A model generated the notes under the pieces. That model ran no database searches and was not told the DNA's origin. It saw only the letters and a list, made by a program, of their open reading frames with translations. A DNA stretch of 64,000 nucleotides from the NCBI GenBank assembly GCA_002840735.1, contig PHBY01000006.1:124001-188000 (forward strand). Reading direction: 5' to 3'. The position numbers were made by a program, and so were the translations under genes. Below, piece after piece: positions 51,600 through 59,882 of the stretch; within the stretch, counting starts at the first letter, position 1, and each line of letters starts with the position of its first letter. This DNA is from Chloroflexi bacterium HGW-Chloroflexi-2 (lineage in GTDB: Bacteria; Chloroflexota; Anaerolineae; Anaerolineales; Anaerolineaceae).

Positions 51600-52334
51600 T
51601 TATTTCTGTCTTGCCTGTAATGCGTGGTAGAGGGCGACGGAACCAGCGACAGCAGCATTGAGAGAATCCACCTGACCTCGCATGGGCAAACGCACAAGGT
51701 GATCGCAAAGCCTGCGGGTAAGGGGACGCATACCACTGCCTTCGCTGCCAACCACAATCACCAAATCTCCGGAAAGATCGATCTCTTCAATTGGTTTTGA
51801 CCCGGTGCCACCTTCCAGTCCGACGACCCAGGCACCTTTGGCTTTTAATTCTTCAATAGCCTGAGCCAGATTTACCTGAGTAATTAAAAGGTGTTCTACA
51901 GCTCCGGATGAGGCACTGACAACGGCCGGGGTAACAGAAGCGGTGCGGCGAAAAGGCAGCACGACGCCATGAATGCCAACCGCTTCAGCGCTGCGAAATA
52001 AGGTACCCAGATTTTGAGGATCCTGAATTTCATCCAACACCAGCACAAATAAGGGTTCACCGCGCTTCCCTGCTTCCAGAATCACTTCATCCATGGCTGC
52101 CATGGGATAAGCACTGGCTTGCAGGGCGACACCCTGATGATTCACACCCATGCTATCAATCTGGTTACGGGGCACTTCCTCTATTTGCAGTTTCCTGGCC
52201 TGGGCAAGCTTGATGATGTCATGAACATGCCCACTACGATCGATACCCTTTGCCAATAAAAGCCGAAAGACATGCCTGCGTTTAGCACGTAGCACTTCAT
52301 AAACCGGGTTACGTCCTGTGATCCACTCTTTCAT
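51600..52334 (-). CDS. rlmB: 23S rRNA (guanosine-2'-O)-methyltransferase RlmB-like
   Basis: A SPOUT-family 2'-O-methyltransferase (TrmH/RlmB type), 244 residues. The N-terminal substrate-binding domain is ITGRNPVYEVLRAKRRHVFRLLLAKG. The knotted catalytic domain has LDEIQDPQNLGTLFRSAEAVGIHGVVL with the conserved N and R, VVGSEGSGMRPLTRRLCD, and the closing motif VRLPMRGQVDSLNAAVAGSVALYHAL. In E. coli RlmB modifies G2251 of 23S rRNA. It follows cysS by seven bases. The yacL-cysS-rlmB order resembles the Firmicutes arrangement. Confidence 0.93.
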   Translation of the reverse strand: MKEWITGRNPVYEVLRAKRRHVFRLLLAKGIDRSGHVHDIIKLAQARKLQIEEVPRNQIDSMGVNHQGVALQASAYPMAAMDEVILEAGKRGEPLFVLVLDEIQDPQNLGTLFRSAEAVGIHGVVLPFRRTASVTPAVVSASSGAVEHLLITQVNLAQAIEELKAKGAWVVGLEGGTGSKPIEEIDLSGDLVIVVGSEGSGMRPLTRRLCDHLVRLPMRGQVDSLNAAVAGSVALYHALQARQK

Positions 52335-52341
52335 TGGTTGA

Positions 52342-53742
52342 TTAATCCCATCGCCATGTTGTCCCGTCTTTACTGTCCTCCAGTGTCACACCCAATTCTT
52401 TTAATCGGTCACGTATTAAATCGGAGTATGCCCAGAGTTTATCTTTTCTTAATGAAGCGCGCAGATCCAGCAACAAGTCGATAAATGCATCTGCCTGCGA
52501 TTCAGAACCTTTCGTTTCTGCCAGCACCAATCCGAAAACTGAGGTTAATTCACGAACTTTTTCCTGGGCGGGTTGCAGTTCCTGATCAGTCGCCCCGGAA
52601 GCGCGTGCCTGATTGATCATGCGCACCAGATCGAACAACGAACCCAATGCGCCGGCGCTGTTAAAATCATCATCCATATTATTGATGAAGCTGGTTTGTG
52701 TTTCCTCCACCTTTTTTGCTAAAGACGCGAGAATTTCCACAGTTGCCCCTTTAGCCCCAGGTAAAGCCGGGCGGAAACCAGAGGTTAACCTGTTTAAAGC
52801 ATTTTCGGATTGAGCCAGGACTTCATCGTTAAAGGTCATTGGTCCGCGGTAGTTGGCATTCAAAACTGTGAATCTTAAGCTATCAGCGCTGTATTTACTG
52901 AGAAATTCTTCGATGGACACCAGATTACCGGTGGATTTGGACATTTTTTCGCCACCTAATTGCAGCATACCGTTATGTACCCAGTAACGGGCAAAAGGTT
53001 TTCCTGTCAGACTCTCGGTTTGGGCGATTTCATTTTCATGATGGGGAAAAACCAGATCATTTCCACCCCCATGTATGTCGATCTGTTCCCCATGGTGATG
53101 CAAATTCATGGCAGAACATTCGATATGCCAGCCGGGCCTTCCCATTCCCCAGGGACTTTCCCAGGCAGGTTCACCAGGGCGGGCTGCTTTCCATAAAGCA
53201 AAGTCCATTGGGTGTTCTTTGCGGTCATCAATGTCAATCCTGGAACCGGCCTGCATATCTTCGATTTTTCTGCCAGATAACCGACCATAGTCTTCATCTT
53301 TAGTCACACGAAAATAAACATCACCATCCACGGGATAGGCATAACCTTTTGCAATCAGACCTGCGATCATTTCTATGATCTGGTCAATTTCCTGGGTTGC
53401 TCGCGGGTTGAAGGTGGCTGGCTTGATGTTCAGATCGGATAAATTCTGTTCGTAATCGCGGATATATCCTTCAGCCAATTGGAAAGGATCAGCACCCTGT
53501 TCATTTGCACGCGCGATGATCTTGTCATCGACATCGGTGAAATTCATCAGGTAACGTATCTCGTAACCACGATATTCCAGATAACGGCGAATGATATCGA
53601 ATACCATGGCAGACATGGCATGTCCTACATGGGCTTTGGAATACACTGTGGGTCCGCAGACATACATTTTGACAACACCAGGTTCGAGTGTCTCTAAATC
53701 TTCTTTTTTACGTGTCAATGTATTATAAATTTTTAATGTCAT
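52342..53742 (-). CDS. cysS: cysteinyl-tRNA synthetase
   Basis: Cysteinyl-tRNA synthetase, 466 residues, class I. The HIGH box appears as HVGH in CGPTVYSKAHVGHAMSAM. The zinc site uses the cysteine of YVCGPTVY, one in ECSAMNLHH, and the histidines and glutamate in GGGNDLVFPHHENEIAQ. The KMSKS loop is EKMSKSTGN near residue 265. A DALR-type helical domain follows. AGGAGA precedes the ATG. It lies between yacL and rlmB in one operon. Confidence 0.97.
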   Translation of the reverse strand: MTLKIYNTLTRKKEDLETLEPGVVKMYVCGPTVYSKAHVGHAMSAMVFDIIRRYLEYRGYEIRYLMNFTDVDDKIIARANEQGADPFQLAEGYIRDYEQNLSDLNIKPATFNPRATQEIDQIIEMIAGLIAKGYAYPVDGDVYFRVTKDEDYGRLSGRKIEDMQAGSRIDIDDRKEHPMDFALWKAARPGEPAWESPWGMGRPGWHIECSAMNLHHHGEQIDIHGGGNDLVFPHHENEIAQTESLTGKPFARYWVHNGMLQLGGEKMSKSTGNLVSIEEFLSKYSADSLRFTVLNANYRGPMTFNDEVLAQSENALNRLTSGFRPALPGAKGATVEILASLAKKVEETQTSFINNMDDDFNSAGALGSLFDLVRMINQARASGATDQELQPAQEKVRELTSVFGLVLAETKGSESQADAFIDLLLDLRASLRKDKLWAYSDLIRDRLKELGVTLEDSKDGTTWRWD

Positions 53743-53766
53743 AAAACAATTCTCCTGGCTGAATTA

Positions 53767-54870
53767 TTAATCCCCATCCTCGGGTCTGGCAAAAATCATG
53801 CGACCGGCGGCTGTTTGCAGGACTTTCGTGACCACCACAACAATCTGGCGGTCCATATAATCACGGCCATTTTCTACCACTACCATGGTGCCATCATCCA
53901 TATAACCAACACCCTGATTGGCTTCTTTGCCATCCTGAATGACACGCACATTCATCAACTCGCCGGGTAGCAACACAGATTTGACAGCATTTGCCAGTTC
54001 ATTGATATTTAAAACGGTAACGCCCTGTAACTCGGCAACCCGATTGAGATTGTAATCATTGGTAAGTACCGGACAACGCAACTGACGTGCCAGGATGACC
54101 AGCTTATCATCCACCTCACGGACCCCTTCCACATCGATGTCGCTGATTCTAACAGGGATATTCGGTTCTTTCTGCAAATTTGCCAATACTTCCATGCCTC
54201 GACGGCCACGTTGACGCCGTAAACTCTCGGATGAATCAGCAATATATTGCAGTTCATTCAACACAAACCTGGGAATCAACAACGATCCTGGTAAAAATCC
54301 AGTGCGGGCAATATCAGCGATACGGCCATCGATAATGACGCTGGTATCCAGGAGAATGGTACGATTTTCAGCCCAGTTGGCGTTGACATCCCCCACCGGT
54401 GTACCTGGCAGGTTACTGGCTCCTCTGCCTGTGAAGCCACCAATGACATTAAAAAGATCATTGGATCGCATGGAGAAGACTGTTATTCCCAGGTAGCCGA
54501 ATACAACCACGCCAATAAAAGGAAGAAATGTACCAAATGGTTTGGGTAATAAAGATATGGGAAAAGCTAATAATGCAGCAGTAAGTAAACCAGCAATTAA
54601 ACCAACAAATGAAGAAAATAATGATTGCGCAGAAATTCTGGTAAGTTTTGATCGGAGGGTTCTGACGGGTTTGGTGGTTAAGTATGGTGTTAAGATCAGG
54701 CCAACAAGGGCACCTACCAGGCCGAAAGTGAAGGTATATTGTTCTAAATTGAGTGGAATAGCCGGATTTTGATTGACTTGAGTAATGGTACCTAAATCGG
54801 AGCCAACAAAAACTCCAATAATACAAAAAACGACCATGCCAATAAGGCGAGAGATAAAGTCAACGCTCAT
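53767..54870 (-). CDS. YacL-like membrane PIN/TRAM protein
   Basis: A protein of 367 residues with four N-terminal membrane helices (residues about 5-155), then a PIN domain (about 175-290) with ILLDTSVIIDGRIADIA, VLNELQYIADSSESLRRQRGRRG and VLTNDYNLNRVAE supplying the conserved aspartates. A C-terminal TRAM domain follows (NQGVGYMDDGTMVVVENGRDYMDRQIVVVVTKVLQTAAGRMIFA). This is the YacL architecture. The PIN domain suggests RNase activity on a nucleic acid bound by TRAM, and the protein sits in the cytoplasmic face of the membrane. It is first in the yacL-cysS-rlmB operon. Confidence 0.9.
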   Translation of the reverse strand: MSVDFISRLIGMVVFCIIGVFVGSDLGTITQVNQNPAIPLNLEQYTFTFGLVGALVGLILTPYLTTKPVRTLRSKLTRISAQSLFSSFVGLIAGLLTAALLAFPISLLPKPFGTFLPFIGVVVFGYLGITVFSMRSNDLFNVIGGFTGRGASNLPGTPVGDVNANWAENRTILLDTSVIIDGRIADIARTGFLPGSLLIPRFVLNELQYIADSSESLRRQRGRRGMEVLANLQKEPNIPVRISDIDVEGVREVDDKLVILARQLRCPVLTNDYNLNRVAELQGVTVLNINELANAVKSVLLPGELMNVRVIQDGKEANQGVGYMDDGTMVVVENGRDYMDRQIVVVVTKVLQTAAGRMIFARPEDGD

Positions 54871-55163
54871 AATAAAACTCCTGTGAATATGTGAATGTTA
54901 AGGTGCAGGATAATATGAATAATAATGATAATGACTGCCTATAGATAATAGCATGAGCGATGTTTAGAGTCAAATGAATCGAATAAACATTTCGATATCA
55001 AATCGTCAGGAATTGACTGGTTGAACCTCCATTGCATTCTTTGCTCAATGGGACACTGGTTTAGCCGTTATTGAATCGCTAATGCTGGAAATACAAATAA
55101 ATACGGCTAGTCGATTCTTATTGACAGGCGTATACCAGCATGTTAAAATCCCATGCAGAGTAC

Positions 55164-55236
55164 GCCCCCATCGTCTAGCGGCCCAGGACGGAGCCCTCTC
55201 AAGGCTCAAACAGGGGTTCGAGTCCCCTTGGGGGCA
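55164..55236 (+). tRNA. tRNA-Glu (anticodon CTC)
   Basis: A complete 73-base cloverleaf. Acceptor stem GCCCCCA pairs with TGGGGGC and the discriminator is A. The anticodon stem GAGCC/GGCTC frames the loop CTCTCAA, so the anticodon is CTC, reading GAG. The T-arm has GTTCGAGTC. No CCA is encoded, so it must be added after transcription. A strong terminator starts two bases later. The tRNA marks the edge of the accessory-looking region on its right. Confidence 0.95.
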
Positions 55237-55237
55237 C

Positions 55238-55266
55238 AACCATCCTAAAACAGGATGGTTTTTTTT
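55238..55266 (+). terminator. rho-independent terminator of tRNA-Glu
   Basis: AACCATCCT at 55238-55246 pairs with AGGATGGTT at 55252-55260, followed by a run of eight T. The last bases overlap the stop codon of the short-chain dehydrogenase remnant on the other strand. Confidence 0.9.
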
Positions 55267-55395
55267 ATTGGGCGCTCCAGCTGCCGTCGACCAGAATGCA
55301 GGTACCGGTTATAAAACTGACGAATAACTGGCGAGGAAGACAACCAAACCGTCGATCTCATTAAGATTGCGCCAGAGAGCCAATGGAATTACCGA
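55265..55395 (-). pseudogene. C-terminal remnant of a short-chain dehydrogenase
   Basis: On the minus strand the sequence reads SVIPLALWRNLNEIDGLVVFLAS in one frame, then, after a shift of frame, FITGTCILVDGSWSAQ and a stop. Both parts match the last 40 residues of short-chain dehydrogenases (consensus P..R.G.PEEIA..VVFLAS....ITG..L.VDGGW). No N-terminal part is seen, so about four fifths of the gene has been lost and the remainder is frameshifted. Confidence 0.7.
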
Positions 55396-55562
55396 TTAAA
55401 CAGGATTTGCATTATTCTCCACAAACACGATAACCTTTTGTGAAATCACATTGAGAGCTGCTATACTATATTTCGCATTTATATAAGGGAATTCTATTGG
55501 TAGAGTAAACATTACTCCTGGTTGTTATGATCTCCTCAGATGGATGACAATAGATTGAAGAT

Positions 55563-56359
55563 TCAAGTAATTTTTCTTGTGACCCGATCGACAAATCGTG
55601 GTGCGATCAATTGCAACCATTCCCCGTACATCCCCTGAAAAGTCATTATTAATTGACGCTTGCGTTTTTCTGCAGCACGGATGATCATACGGGTACAGGT
55701 TTCTACAGACATAGCCCTTTCTTCATGGGGGGATATCTGGCCCGTTTGGTGACCATCCAATTTCAATACCCGGCTGGTGATTCCTGTACATACCCAGCCA
55801 GGATAGATTATTGTGACGCTCACCCCACTATCGAATAACTCATTCCGCAACGAACCATAGAATCCGACAATAGCATGTTTACTGGCACCATAGCCATCGG
55901 CTCTTGCTGAGGGAAATTTACCGCGCAGGCTGGAGACCGCCACTAACCGGCCCATTGATTTCTTTAAATAAGGCAGCGCATAATGCGTGCAATAAACACC
56001 GCCAAAAAAATTTACTTGCATGACTTTTTCAAACAGATCAAGATTTGACATATCTTCAAATCTTGATTCAATTCCAAAACCAGCATTGTTAATTAACATG
56101 TCGATCCGTCCGTATTTTTTCACGGATTGTTCGATCAAATTTTAGCATTGAGTTTGATAGAAACATCGGTGGGGAATGCAATTGCTTTTGCACCGCGTCT
56201 CTGGCATAGTTGAACATTGTTGTTTAACTCCTCCATACTTCTCGCACCTAAAACCAGACAGGCGCATTGCTCAGCCAATTGCAATGCAATTTCCTTGCCG
56301 ATACCATGAGAAGCACCAGTGATGATAACAACATTATCCTGAAAAACTGCTTTTTTCAT
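55563..56359 (-). pseudogene. short-chain dehydrogenase broken by a one-base deletion
   Basis: Two adjacent reading frames together make one SDR. The first (56135-56359) starts MKKAVFQDNVVIITGASHGIG with the TGxxxGIG NAD(P)-binding motif and stops early after FPTDVSIKLNAKI. The second (55563-56138) continues QSVKKYGRIDMLINNAGFG with NNAG, then VSSLRGKFPS, YGASKHAIVGF with the YxxxK catalytic pair, and goes to a normal end. Adding one A to the run of four (plus strand T run 56140-56143) gives AKNLIEQSVKKYGRID in one frame, a protein of about 265 residues. All catalytic residues are intact, so this is either a very recent mutation or a sequencing error. It precedes the tRNA side and follows a sulfotransferase gene. 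Confidence 0.85.
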
Positions 56360-56421
56360 TTTTACTCCTGCTATCGATATTGGCTTTATTCACAATAGAA
56401 AACTAAACCATGGTTCATGAG

Positions 56422-57642
56422 TCAACATTTGATGACTTCGTTTGGAAAAAAGTGCTGAAAGAATTGCTGCAATTCTTCCTTGTTCTGTCCAAATTGTTCT
56501 GGCCCATAATTATGTTCTCCATACCTGTTCTTCTTATTCTGGTTTACATAACTGTTTAGTTGTTGCTCAAATTCTTCAGAGAATGGAATTCCAAAATGCT
56601 GGTAAATCAATTTAACGGTATCCAATGGGTTGCCAACTAATTGCTGGTATTGAACATCGAAGACTGAGTTCGACAAATTTATTGTTTTCTTTGCCGCTTC
56701 GTTTCTATTTAAGTAATGAAAGTACATAAGCTGATTAATTTCTCCGATGCGTTGAGGATTTAAATCGGTAGAGGCCGATTTATGAGTGGAATAAAATAAG
56801 CTGTTCAGGCTGGTAAGGCAGGTAGTTGGGTCACGATGCAGCTGAATGATTCTTGCATCCGGAATTTCAGCCAACAACACATCAACGTTGGGGGTATGGT
56901 CTGGCGCTTTTAGCACAAGAGATTTGGTTGGATAATATTGCTGTTGTGCCTGCAATAACTCCCGATACTCTTTGTAATAGAAATGACGATCTTGTTGAAA
57001 GATCCACTTCGCATAACTAGCAACAGGCGCTAACACCCAAAAAACAATGGAAGATAAGGTGATCCCTGTCATCCAGATACATTCTTCTCCTTCATCTTCT
57101 CGGATAAAATGCTTGGTGTCCATTTCTGGATAGGCTGGCCTGCGCAAGTTGATCTCCTGCCGCGCGATCTTTCTCCTGTTGTCGTTCTTATTGGGGTGGG
57201 GAAATGGACGATATAAACGCCAGAATGGTACATTTTCATTTTGCTGGTCAAGACTTAGCATGCGATGTAAAAATGTAGTTCCTGACCGGGGGATGCCTGT
57301 TACGAATATCGGGGAATTGAGGTGAGTATTGCCTTCCCCCTTTGTTTTTTTATATTCTGCGAACAACAATCGCTGGGTCAGATAATTCAGGATCACCCTT
57401 TGGGTAATGATTTTTCCAAAGTAATGTAAATTGGCATCCCGTAGAAGAGAATCGACAAGTCGGTAAAGACCTTCCTGGAAGTAGTCGTAGCCAAAGTCCA
57501 TCAAGCCTGTTTGTTTCATGGCAGAAAGGCATAATATATCGGCATCTAACCGAATTGGATTGAGGTGTGCTTTTTCCAAACCTCGACCGATGGTGTTGAT
57601 TGTTTCGAAGGTAAGTGGCAGATTAGCCTTATTTGGTAACAT
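56422..57642 (-). CDS. sulfotransferase family protein
   Basis: A PAPS-dependent sulfotransferase-like protein of 406 residues. The 5'-phosphosulfate loop is FVTGIPRSGTTFLHRMLS near residue 112, with HRMLSLDQQNENVPFW behind it. The 3'-phosphate site is probably LHRDPTTCLTSLNSLFYSTH near residue 270. PDHTPNVDVLLAEIPDARIIQLHRD lies between. It has no signal peptide. It belongs to the broad Sulfotransfer_3 group, acting on lipids, sugars or small molecules; the substrate cannot be told. It is upstream of the broken short-chain dehydrogenase on the same strand with about 60 bases between, so the two may have been one pathway. Confidence 0.82.
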   Translation of the reverse strand: MLPNKANLPLTFETINTIGRGLEKAHLNPIRLDADILCLSAMKQTGLMDFGYDYFQEGLYRLVDSLLRDANLHYFGKIITQRVILNYLTQRLLFAEYKKTKGEGNTHLNSPIFVTGIPRSGTTFLHRMLSLDQQNENVPFWRLYRPFPHPNKNDNRRKIARQEINLRRPAYPEMDTKHFIREDEGEECIWMTGITLSSIVFWVLAPVASYAKWIFQQDRHFYYKEYRELLQAQQQYYPTKSLVLKAPDHTPNVDVLLAEIPDARIIQLHRDPTTCLTSLNSLFYSTHKSASTDLNPQRIGEINQLMYFHYLNRNEAAKKTINLSNSVFDVQYQQLVGNPLDTVKLIYQHFGIPFSEEFEQQLNSYVNQNKKNRYGEHNYGPEQFGQNKEELQQFFQHFFPNEVIKC

Positions 57643-58448
57643 GGTCGCATTCCTTTCGTCTCTTCAATTATTTCAATATGTATTCTTGTCTAAACATCAA
57701 TACATTATTTTTGTTGATACACATCAATAAACTCTTGAAATAACTCACCTTAGAGATCGCGTGTACCTGGATTGGATGTGTATAAATTCTTTATGTTGAT
57801 ATGATGAGAGACCTCATTGATAGTCGTTAATCCAAGGGTGATCAGAGCATGAATCCCTGTTCCACGTAAATTGCTGAGAATGGTTTTTTGTACTTGTTCG
57901 ATCATTTTCTGACCATAGAAAAAGTAAAGGTTCAAACTTATTTCCTGTGATACAGCTTATGGCATCAACAAATCGACCTTAGGTCTACAGGTACCTAAAT
58001 TAACCGAAAGTATTTACTTCGTTTTTTACATCCATTTCCTTTTGAACGACCACAATCAGCAAATTCTACTTTGCAGAATGGATGTTTTATGACATAAAGA
58101 CGAAATTTTGATGTGGGAGGAATGTATTTGTATGCTTTTTGATGGGAAAATGAATTTCTAATGCAACAGAAAAGTCAATTTCACAAACTTGAATGCTGAT
58201 TATGCAAAATTAGAATTTCAGGGTGGAATTATTGATAAGATAATAGTAACATTAATTCAGAAAAAGGGGAGAGGTGAATATTTTTTTATTTGATACATTT
58301 CAATATCGAATTTACTAGCCTTTGAAAAAAATATCATTTTCTTTCATTAGCCTGGTGCACGGTGAATTTTATCAATTCTCACCGGAATCATCCCCTATAA
58401 AGTACAATTTATTTCGTTTTTCATTCTAAAGAAATCCTGGTATCATCC
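57643..58448. other. 806-base AT-rich gap without a convincing gene
   Basis: No convincing gene. A 61-residue minus-strand frame at 57750-57935 has no recognisable domain and may be decayed coding sequence. Near 57680-57735 the words CATCAATA, GTTGATAC and CATCAATA occur in direct and inverted order upstream of the sulfotransferase gene, as an operator might; this is weak. The rest (57940-58448) shows no hairpin with a T run and no promoter that I would trust. Confidence 0.4.
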
Positions 58449-59678
58449 ATGAAAGAATTAGCACATTCATTACAAAATAAAAAACTGCCTGTAATTACCC
58501 TGGCATTCATAGCCTTTGTTGCTCTTGGATTACCTGACAGTTTGTTGGGGGTTGGGTGGCCATCGATACGGACTGGTTTTGGTATTCCTTTGGACGCCAT
58601 TGGTTTGTTTTTGATCGCTTCGGTGAGTGGCTATATTTTTTCCAGCTTTATCAGTGGATTTTTGCTTTCTCACTTTGGAGTAGGTAAGATACTTACCGCC
58701 AGTTGTTTTCTCACCGGGTTGGCATTGATTGGTTATACGCTGGTTCCAGTGTGGTGGATGATGGTGACTCTGGCAATATTTGCAGGGTTAGGGGCAGGTG
58801 CGATAGACGCGGGGCTCAATACTTATGTGGCTGCTTATTTTGGTGAAAGATTGATGCAATGGTTACATGCCAGCTGGGGGATTGGCATTACGATAAGCCC
58901 ATTGATCATGACGGTAGGGTTAACTTCCTTTAAATCATGGCATTTCGGCTACCAGGTTGTCGGAGGATTTCAAATCTTCCTGGCGTTTATTTTTTTGATA
59001 ACTTTACCGATTTGGAATCGGAATCATTCATCATCCATCATTGAACAGCAGAAATATCTGACCGATTACAAAACTTCCTACGGGGAGACTCTGAAACAAA
59101 CACAGGTTTGGTTAAGTCTGCTCCTGTTTTTTCTTTATGTGGGAGGAGAAATCGGGTTAGGAACCTGGGTTTATACGCTGTTAACCGAATCGCGAGGGGT
59201 AGACACTTTATTAGCTGGTTTCTTTGCAGGCAGCTACTGGTTTACATTTACAATTGGAAGAATCCTTGCCGGGCTGATCACCTTGAAGTCGGGGAATAAT
59301 AAACTTGTGATTGGTGGGGTAATTGGAGCAATGCTTGGGACAGGCTTGCTGATCTGGAATCCTTCTGAAATGGCTAATGTGATGGCTGTGGCGATCATCG
59401 GTTTTTCCATTGCACCGATTTTCCCGGCGATGATGTCTGGCACAAAAGCTCGCGTAGGCGACCATTTTGCATCCAATACGATCGGCATGCAAATGGCAGC
59501 GACCGGTTTCGGTGGAGCGATTATCTCGGGTTTGATGGGTGTCCTGGCACGGCGGTTCTCGTTGGAAATCATTCCATTTATATTGTTCGTAGTGTATGCG
59601 AGTTTGTTAGGTGTTTACATACTAACAACCAGACTGAGAAAAGCAAAGCTTACGGTCGTTAATGCAAAAGCGGAGTAA
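58449..59678 (+). CDS. MFS transporter
   Basis: A major facilitator superfamily protein of 409 residues with about twelve membrane helices. The N-terminus reads ITLAFIAFVALGLPDSLLGVGWPSIRTGFGIPL, a start I know from FucP/NarK-like and Bcr-type facilitators. GLGAGAIDAGLNTYVAAYFGERLMQWLHASWGIG near residue 120 is characteristic of the fucose/sugar permease-like branch. The substrate is unknown. It is unrelated to the other MFS gene in the window. Confidence 0.82.
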   Translation: MKELAHSLQNKKLPVITLAFIAFVALGLPDSLLGVGWPSIRTGFGIPLDAIGLFLIASVSGYIFSSFISGFLLSHFGVGKILTASCFLTGLALIGYTLVPVWWMMVTLAIFAGLGAGAIDAGLNTYVAAYFGERLMQWLHASWGIGITISPLIMTVGLTSFKSWHFGYQVVGGFQIFLAFIFLITLPIWNRNHSSSIIEQQKYLTDYKTSYGETLKQTQVWLSLLLFFLYVGGEIGLGTWVYTLLTESRGVDTLLAGFFAGSYWFTFTIGRILAGLITLKSGNNKLVIGGVIGAMLGTGLLIWNPSEMANVMAVAIIGFSIAPIFPAMMSGTKARVGDHFASNTIGMQMAATGFGGAIISGLMGVLARRFSLEIIPFILFVVYASLLGVYILTTRLRKAKLTVVNAKAE

Positions 59679-59882
59679 GAGAAATAATCTCAGAGGATCT
59701 ACCTGGCATTATATTCTCTGATTGATGAGATAATAAAAAAGTCCTGTATAATAATTTAATCAATTGAAACTTCTGATTTCTAAGATTTTCAGGAACAAAC
59801 TTTCTTTCAATTACAATTGGTAAAAATCATTATTCTATCCAGATGATCTGTTTTTCTCATTCCAGCTAGCATTGAAGGTACT

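Noticed and set aside
57750-57935. 61-residue minus-strand frame as a TetR-type regulator fragment
   Set aside because: Faint resemblance only; no helix-turn-helix could be identified and the frame is short and isolated.
58441-58449. TATCAT just ahead of the MFS start at 58449 as another leaderless promoter
   Set aside because: Only two bases separate it from ATG, so a transcript from it would begin inside the gene.
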